Assembly: GCA_963777045.1 (NCBI GenBank)
Contig: CAVZPD010000009.1
Coordinates: forward strand, 372,001 to 436,000
Length of the DNA: 64,000 bases
Origin: JAPSGM01 sp963777045
Lineage (GTDB): Bacteria > Chloroflexota > Limnocylindria > QHBO01
Direction of reading: 5' to 3'
Shown here: positions 57,497 through 64,000 of the stretch, one piece after another
How the letters are laid out: each line of letters begins with the position of its first letter
Numbering within the stretch: position 1 is the first letter of the stretch
Notes under the pieces: model-generated
What the model saw: the letters and a program-made list of their open reading frames with translations, nothing else
Told to the model about the DNA's origin: nothing
The model's database searches: none
Translations under genes and position numbers: made by a program

Positions 57497-58438
57497 CTAC
57501 GCCAGGAACGCCACCAGCAGCGCCTGCTGCGCGTACATCCGGTTCTCCGCCTGCTCCAGCGCAACCGACCGCGGGCCGTCGAGGACCTCGGCGGTGATCT
57601 CCTCCCCGCGGTGGGCGGGCAGGCAGTGCATCACCAGCGCATCGGGCGCGTGGGCAAGCAGCTCGGCGTTGACCTGGTACGGCGCGAACCGTTCGCGACG
57701 GGCGGCAGATTCGGCCTCGAAGCCCATGCTGGTCCAGACATCGGTGTAGACCGCATCGGCTCCGGAGACGGCTCCGACCGGGTCGATCAGGACCTGGACC
57801 GATGCAGTGGCAAGATCACGAGCGACCGCGATAACCGCGGGGTCGGGCGCGTGCTCGGGCGGGGTCGCCACGCGGACGTGCATGCCGCACAGCGCGGCCG
57901 CGATCACCAGCGAGTGGCAGACGTTGTTCCCGTCGCCCACGAAGGCGAGCGTGCGACCGGCCAGCGAGCCCCACTGCTGGCGCAGGGTCAGCATGTCGGC
58001 CAGCGCCTGGCAGGGGTGCTCGCGGTCGTCGAGCGCGTTGATGACCGGGACCGATGACGCCGCCGCCAGCTCCGCGATGATCCCCGGACTGGAGGCGCGG
58101 ACCACGATGGCATCCACCCAGCGCGACAGGTTGGCGCCGATGTCGGAGGCGGGCTCGCGCTGGCCGAGCTTGACCTCGTCCGCACCCAGGAAGACGGCGT
58201 GGCCGCCGAGCAGCTCGACGCCGATATCGAAGCTCACCTTGGTGCGCAGGCTGGGCTTGTCGAAGAGGAGCGCCACCTGACGGCCGGCGAGCTCGGGTGT
58301 GAGCGTGCCCGCGGCGCGCGCCTCGCGGAGCGCCTGGGCGTGGGCGAGCAGCGCCTCCATGCCCAGCGGTGCCAGGTCGGCGGCGGAGAGGACGTGGTGC
58401 GGCGCGCTAACCGCCGCGCGGGGCAGCGTGGTGGTCAT
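57497..58438 (-). CDS. argF: Ornithine carbamoyltransferase
   Basis: 313 residues, intact. LLFDKPSLRTKVSFDIGVEL (carbamoyl-phosphate loop, SLRT for the more common STRT), REHPCQALADMLTLRQQWGS, LAFVGDGNNVCHSLVIAAAL, YTDVWTSMGFEAES (ornithine side) and ALVMHCLPAHRGEEITAEVL. Makes citrulline. ATG 58438 overlaps the argD stop. Last gene of the arg operon. Confidence 0.95.
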   Translation of the reverse strand: MTTTLPRAAVSAPHHVLSAADLAPLGMEALLAHAQALREARAAGTLTPELAGRQVALLFDKPSLRTKVSFDIGVELLGGHAVFLGADEVKLGQREPASDIGANLSRWVDAIVVRASSPGIIAELAAASSVPVINALDDREHPCQALADMLTLRQQWGSLAGRTLAFVGDGNNVCHSLVIAAALCGMHVRVATPPEHAPDPAVIAVARDLATASVQVLIDPVGAVSGADAVYTDVWTSMGFEAESAARRERFAPYQVNAELLAHAPDALVMHCLPAHRGEEITAEVLDGPRSVALEQAENRMYAQQALLVAFLA

Positions 58439-60141
58439 GACGACGCCGCCTGGAGGGCGCGGCGCAGGCGGCGCAGTGCCTCGTCGACCTCCGCCTCGCT
58501 GATGGTCAGCGCGGGGAGGAATCGGAGCGTGGTGTCGCCGGTGGCGTTGATCAGCAGCCCTTGATCGTCGCGCGCCTGCTCCACCGCCTTCTTCGCCCAC
58601 GGGCCTGCCGTTTCCAGCGCCAGCATCAGGCCGCGGCCGCGAACCTCGGTGCCGAAGCCGTCGTCCACCAGACGCTGCAGCCCGGCGGCCAGGCGCGACC
58701 CCTGCGCCGACGCGGCAGCCAGCAACCTCTCCGAATCCAGCACCTGCAGCGTGGCGACCGCCGCGGCACAGGCCAGCGGGTTGCCGCCCAGCGTCGTGCC
58801 GTGGTCGCCCGGCTGGAACGCCGAGGCGGACTCCGTCGCCAGGATCGCGCCGATCGGCACGCCGCCGCCCAGCCCCTTGGCGATCGTCACCACGTCCGGC
58901 ACCACCGGCGTCTGCTCGAACGCAAAGAAGGTGCCGGTGCGGCCCATCCCGGTCTGCACCTCGTCGAAGATGAGCAGCGCGCCCACCCGGTCGCAGGCGG
59001 CACGGGCGGCTGGACAGGAACTCATCGGTCAGGGGATGGATGCCGCCCTCGCCCTGGATCGGCTCCAGGAGGACGGCGCAGGTCTGGTCGGTCACCGCCC
59101 CCTCCAGCGCCGCGACGTCGTTGCGGGGGACGTGGCGGAAGCCGGCAGGCATCGGCTCGAAGGGAGCCCGGTACTTCGGCTGGCCGGTGGCGGCCAGGGA
59201 GCCGAAGGTGCGGCCGTGGAAGGAGTTATCAAGCGCCACCACCTCGGTCGCGCCGCGCGAACCGCCATGCCGTCGGGCAAGCTTCAGTGCCGCCTCGTTG
59301 GCCTCGGTCCCTGAGTTGGTGAAGAAGGCCCGGTCGAAGGGCGAGCGCTCGAGCAGTTTCTCCGCCAGGTCCAGCTGCGGCAGCGTGTAGTAGAGGTTCG
59401 AGACCTGCAGCAGCGTGCGTGCCTGTGACGCCAGCGCGGCGGCGACCGCCGGATGGGCGTGGCCCAGGACGTTGACCGCCAGGCCGGAGACCAGGTCCAG
59501 GTAGCGATGGTCCGAGTCGTCCCAGACCCAGCTGCCGGATCCCCGGACCAGGGTGAGCGGCTGCCGGGCGTAGGTGTGCAGGTGGACGCGCGCCTCGCGT
59601 TCCTGCGCGCGGCTGGCGTTGGGATCGGCCGTGGGTCGGGGGTGGAGGACCATGGCCGTGTTCCACCGGCGGAATGGCCGGTCCGGGCCGCGATCCGCCT
59701 CCAGCACCGGTGGCACGTCCTCCCAGGGGATCTCCTCGAAGCCGAAGCGGGCGAAGTAGTCGGGGCGCGCAGTGAGGACGAAGAGGCGCGAGATCCCCGC
59801 CCGGGCGGCATCGCGCACCACGGCGCGGACCAGCACCTCGCCCAGGCCCCGGCTCTGCGCCTCCTTGGCGACCGAAAGCGAGCGCAGCTCGCCCAGGCCG
59901 CGGCCGAACTCGCGCAGCGCCGCAGTGCCGCAGACGCGTTCGTCGAGGACCGCCACCCGGAAGGATTCGATCTCCGAGTCGATCTCCTCGCGCGACCAGG
60001 GGAGGAGGATGCCCTGCTGTGCGTAGGTGTCGATCAGGCTCCAGATCGCGTCCGTATCGGTGCCGCGGGCGCGCCGCTGGAACGAGGCGCCGGAGCTGAG
60101 GGCGGCAATCGTGCCGCCGGCCTTGAGCTGTGCTTCGCCGG

Positions 60142-60145
<4 letters not shown>
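58435..60145 (-). CDS. argD: N-acetylglutamate synthase (GNAT)-acetylornithine aminotransferase fusion (one frameshift)
   Basis: One open frame from ATG 60145 holds an ArgA-type GNAT (residues 1-165: DTDAIWSLIDTYAQQGILLP, ELRSLSVAKEAQSRGLGEVL with the acetyl-CoA loop, RLFVLTARPDYFARFGFEEI) and continues without a stop into ArgD (from about 190: LTLVRGSGSWVWDDSDHRYL, FFTNSGTEANEAALKLARRH, EPIQGEGGIHPLTDEFL). After a break near 59028 it resumes LLIFDEVQTGMGRTGTFFAF, VTIAKGLGGGVPIGAILATE (PLP Lys). If real, it joins steps 1 and 4 of arginine synthesis. An in-frame ATG at 59653 could also start ArgD alone. Confidence 0.83.
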
Positions 60146-61433
<1,288 letters not shown>

Positions 61434-61437
<4 letters not shown>

Positions 61438-61955
61438 GCGGGGTCTCCTTCCGTCTCGCCGGTGATGGGGAGCGCGGTCGAGCGCAGCGCCTCCAGGCGT
61501 CCGCGCAGATCGTCCAGTGCCGCCTCGCCGCGGCAGGCCACGAAGATGGTGTCGTCGCCGGCCACCGTGCCGACCACTCCCGGCAGGAAGGTCAGGTCCA
61601 TGGCCGATGCGATGACGTGGGCCGCACCCGGCGACGTGCGCAGCACCAGCAGCGGGGGAGCGGCATCGATGATCAGCGGCAGGTCGCCCAGCAGCCGCCG
61701 CAGCCGGTCCACGCTCGCCGGCTCGGGCGAGCCGCCGGCGCCCAGCACGTCGTCGGGCAGGAGGTAGGCGACGCCCTTGCCGCCCTTCCGGGAGCCGCGC
61801 AGCGCGCCCAGCGCGGCGAGGTCGCGCGAGACGGTCGCCTGCGTGGCGACGATGCCGCGCGTGGCCAGCGCCTCCACGATCTCCACCTGGGTGTGGAAGC
61901 GCCCGGTCGCCACCAGCTGGCGAACGGCCTCGCGACGGGTTGTGCTCGCGTTCAT
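61434..61955 (-). CDS. argR: Arginine repressor
   Basis: 173 residues. N-terminal winged helix RREAVRQLVATGRFHTQVEI, LATRGIVATQATVSRDLAAL; C-terminal hexamerisation domain with ASAMDLTFLPGVVGTVAGDD and TIFVACRGEAALDDLRGRL, in which the GTVAGDDT arginine-binding motif is visible. It is inside the operon it probably controls, between argB and argG. Confidence 0.93.
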
Positions 61956-62716
61956 GACACCTCCTGTGGTGCGCGTACGGTGGTGCCGACCGGATCGCCG
62001 CGCAGCGCGGCGGCCACGGCATCGGCCGAGCGGCCGTCGATGATCCGGACCGTGCAGCCGGCATGCGCCGCCACCAGGGCAGCGCGCAGCTTGGGTCGCA
62101 TCCCCTCGGACGCCGATCCGTCGTCGAGCATGGCGTTCGCCTCATCGGCATCCAGGTCGGCCACCGGGTCGCCGTGGTGCAGCACGGCGGGGACATCGGT
62201 GCAGAGGAGGAGCGTGCCTCCCCGGGCGGCCGCCACGGCGCCCGCCACCTCGTCGGCGTTGACGTTGCGCAGCCGGCCTTCGGCATCGGCGCCGATGGGA
62301 GCCAACACCGGAGTCAGGCCTTCCACCAGCAGGCTCTGCAGGAGCGCCTGGTCCAGGCCGATGACCTCGCCTACGTTGCCGATGTCGGCGGGGTGCGGCT
62401 GGATCCGCAGGAGTCCGCCGTCCACTCCGGTGAGGCCGATGGCCGGGCGCCCGGCCGCCACCAGGTGCGCCACGATCCGCGAGTTCACCAGCCCGGCAAG
62501 GACCGCGACCACCACCTCCAGCGTGGCGTCGTCGGTGACCCGCAGCCCGTCGCGGAACTGCGGCTGGATGCCCATGCGCAGCGACCAGTCGCCGACCACG
62601 TTCCCGCCGCCGTGGACCACGACCATGGCGTCGCCCGGGTGGGTCGCGACGGCGTCCACCGCCACGCGGTGCTGCCCGGCCCAGCCGCCGATCTTCAGGG
62701 TGACGGGGCCGCTCAT
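61952..62716 (-). CDS. argB: Acetylglutamate kinase
   Basis: 254 residues. Glycine-rich VTLKIGGWAGQHRVAVDAVA and AMVVVHGGGNVVGDWSLRMG bind ATP and acetylglutamate; DATLEVVVAVLAGLVNSRIV, NVNADEVAGAVAAARGGTLL and GMRPKLRAALVAAHAGCTVR are conserved. The N-terminus is short and lacks the helix typical of arginine-inhibited hexameric forms, so feedback control may rest elsewhere. ATGA overlaps on both sides. Confidence 0.93.
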   Translation of the reverse strand: MSGPVTLKIGGWAGQHRVAVDAVATHPGDAMVVVHGGGNVVGDWSLRMGIQPQFRDGLRVTDDATLEVVVAVLAGLVNSRIVAHLVAAGRPAIGLTGVDGGLLRIQPHPADIGNVGEVIGLDQALLQSLLVEGLTPVLAPIGADAEGRLRNVNADEVAGAVAAARGGTLLLCTDVPAVLHHGDPVADLDADEANAMLDDGSASEGMRPKLRAALVAAHAGCTVRIIDGRSADAVAAALRGDPVGTTVRAPQEVS

Positions 62717-63897
62717 GTCCGGTACTCGCTGTTGATGGACACGTACTCGGCGGAGAGGTCGCAGCCCCAGGCCTCGCCCTTCCCCTCGCCCATGCCCAGG
62801 TCCAGGGTCAGCGGCACCACGCGGGCTCGCAGCGCGCGACTGGCGCGCCGTTCGTCGTAGTCGCACGGGGAGCCTTCGAAGACGACCTGCTCGCCGATGC
62901 CGATGCGCAGGCGCGCCGGGTCCAGCTCGTCCGCCACCTGGCCGGCCGCCGATGCGATGCGGCCCCAGTTCGGGTCACCGCCATGGACCGCCGCCTTCAC
63001 CAGCGACGAGGCGGCCACGCCGCGCGCGATGCAGCGTGCCGCGGCATCGTCGGGTGCCCCGGTCACCGTCACGTCGATGCGGCTGCGTGCGCCCTCGCCG
63101 TCCTCGGCGATCTGCATCGCGAGGCTGCGGCAGACCGCGGTGACCGCCTCTGCCAGGTCATCCGCCGTCGCGTGCACGCCGGAGGCGCCGCTTGCCAGCA
63201 GCACCACCATGTCGTTCGTCGAGGAGTCACCGTCCACGGAGACCTGGTTGAAGCTGCGCTCGACTGCGTGGCGGAGCACCTGCTGGAGGAGCTCCGGCTC
63301 CGCCGCCGCGTCAGTGGTGACGAAGCCGAGCATGGTCGCCATCTGCGGGTGGATCATCCCGGCGCCCTTGGCCATGCCGCCGACGACGAACCCTGCGCCC
63401 TCCACGCCCGCCTGCTTGGGACGGGTATCCGTGGTCATGATCGCCCGGGCAGCGCCGGATCCCGCCCGTGAACCGCGCCGCAGCTGCATCCCGGGCAGCG
63501 CCGCCTCGATCAGGTCGATCCGGAGGCTGGATCCGATCAAGCCGGTCGACGCCGGGAGCACCTCTTCCGGCTCGCAGCCCAACTTGACAGCTGCGGCAGC
63601 CGCCATGCGACGCGCGGCCTGCAGCCCTGCCTTGCCGGTGCCCGCGTTCGCGCAACCCGCATTGACCACGACGCCCCGGATTCGCCCGCCGGTCGCCGCC
63701 AGGTGCTCGCGCGCCAGCACGATTGGCGCGGCGGCGAAGCGGTTGGTGGTGAAGACGCCGGCCGCGCTCGCCAACCCATCGGCGCTTGCGAGCAGGGCCA
63801 GGTCCGCGAGCGGACGGCTGCGCAGGCCGGCGGTGGCGGAGCCGGCGAGGAAGCCATCGGCGCTGGCAACGCCACCGCGGATCACGCGCACGCTCAC
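62713..63897 (-). CDS. argJ: Bifunctional glutamate N-acetyltransferase / amino-acid acetyltransferase
   Basis: 394 residues, intact. VFTTNRFAAAPIVLAREHLA, VVNAGCANAGTGKAGLQAAR, GMAKGAGMIHPQMATMLGFV with the autocleavage Thr in ATMLGF, SFNQVSVDGDSSTNDMVVLL and HGGDPNWGRIASAAG. Recycles acetyl from acetylornithine to glutamate. It should make a linear NAGS/ArgD route partly redundant; the GNAT domain downstream probably primes the cycle. GTG 63897 overlaps argC. Confidence 0.95.
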   Translation of the reverse strand: MSVRVIRGGVASADGFLAGSATAGLRSRPLADLALLASADGLASAAGVFTTNRFAAAPIVLAREHLAATGGRIRGVVVNAGCANAGTGKAGLQAARRMAAAAAVKLGCEPEEVLPASTGLIGSSLRIDLIEAALPGMQLRRGSRAGSGAARAIMTTDTRPKQAGVEGAGFVVGGMAKGAGMIHPQMATMLGFVTTDAAAEPELLQQVLRHAVERSFNQVSVDGDSSTNDMVVLLASGASGVHATADDLAEAVTAVCRSLAMQIAEDGEGARSRIDVTVTGAPDDAAARCIARGVAASSLVKAAVHGGDPNWGRIASAAGQVADELDPARLRIGIGEQVVFEGSPCDYDERRASRALRARVVPLTLDLGMGEGKGEAWGCDLSAEYVSINSEYRT

Positions 63898-64000
63898 GGG
63901 TACACCGCCAGCCCGTCCAGGCCGGCCGTCTCCGGCAGGCCCAGCGCCACGTTCATGTTCTGGATCGCCTGGCCCGCGGCCCCCTTGCCCATGTTGTCGA
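63894..64000 (-). CDS. argC: N-acetyl-gamma-glutamyl-phosphate reductase, C-terminal end
   Basis: Only the last 34 codons before the stop are in the window: DNMGKGAAGQAIQNMNVALG followed by LPETAGLDGLAVYP. The GKGAAGQAxQNxN segment is the conserved ArgC C-terminal helix. The gene continues beyond the right edge and is probably the first gene of the arg operon, so the arg promoter is not visible here. Confidence 0.9.
   Translation of the reverse strand, partial: DNMGKGAAGQAIQNMNVALGLPETAGLDGLAVYP

Overview
The window is about 70% GC, densely packed, and almost wholly given to amino-acid biosynthesis. The gene style (4-bp ATGA/GTGA overlaps throughout, GTG starts, ArsR regulators, tRNA-Trp T-box leader, fused biosynthetic enzymes) suits an uncultured high-GC bacterium. 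My best guess is a Chloroflexota lineage of the Limnocylindria type, with Actinobacteria-like groups as the alternative; no rRNA or marker gene is present to settle it. No tRNA, rRNA, phage or CRISPR locus was seen. Many genes, above all between about 2 and 27 kb, are broken by isolated one-base indels that restore a perfect family alignment when one base is added or removed. I read these as assembly or sequencing errors and annotate the intact genes; several junctions are therefore approximate.

Layout. 1-5 kb: end of acetate kinase, a flavodoxin, a GNAT acetyltransferase, then an ArsR-led sulfur-relay cluster (DsrE, TusA, DrsE2, TusA, FAD oxidoreductase). 5-19 kb, minus strand: trpE-G-D-C-F-B-A followed by a TrpR-like yerC gene and hisG-D-C-B-H-A-F-IE. 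19-28 kb, plus strand: an SDR, a small membrane protein, then the shikimate operon (DAHP synthase/chorismate mutase, aroA, aroC, aroE, aroK, aroB, aroQ) and a metallo-beta-lactamase-fold protein. 28-31 kb: leuC-leuD (minus) and a Phd/PIN toxin-antitoxin pair. 31-35 kb: a lipoprotein, an ArsR/dienelactone hydrolase pair and two transporters. 35-50 kb: ilvD, an ECF sigma/membrane anti-sigma-like pair, then ilvB-ilvN-ilvC-leuA-leuB-cimA-ilvE, a stand-alone LeuA regulatory-domain protein and pheA. 50-53 kb: small membrane protein, Imm5-like protein, three lipoproteins. 53-57 kb: metY-metX and an IS1202-like insertion sequence. 57-64 kb: argC-argJ-argB-argR-argG-(NAGS::argD)-argF, running off the right edge.

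Regulation is the most striking part. The trp operon has a T-box leader whose UGG specifier and UGGC bulge both fit tRNA-Trp. The shikimate operon has an eight-residue leader peptide MNNYWFYA followed by competing hairpins and a T-tailed terminator. The ilv operon has a leader peptide containing VVVLGILRLVLLI before a terminator. The metY leader encodes a short Met-containing peptide before a terminator. The ilvB, metY and leuC starts (more weakly ilvD) share a bipartite element TTGACR-N7-TAGSGT, while trp, his and aro share TTGACR-N18-TANNNT.

Also notable are a possible N-acetylglutamate synthase/acetylornithine aminotransferase fusion, a lone LeuA allosteric domain, and intergenic arrays of three or four mini-hairpins whose stem sequence is constant within an array but different between arrays.
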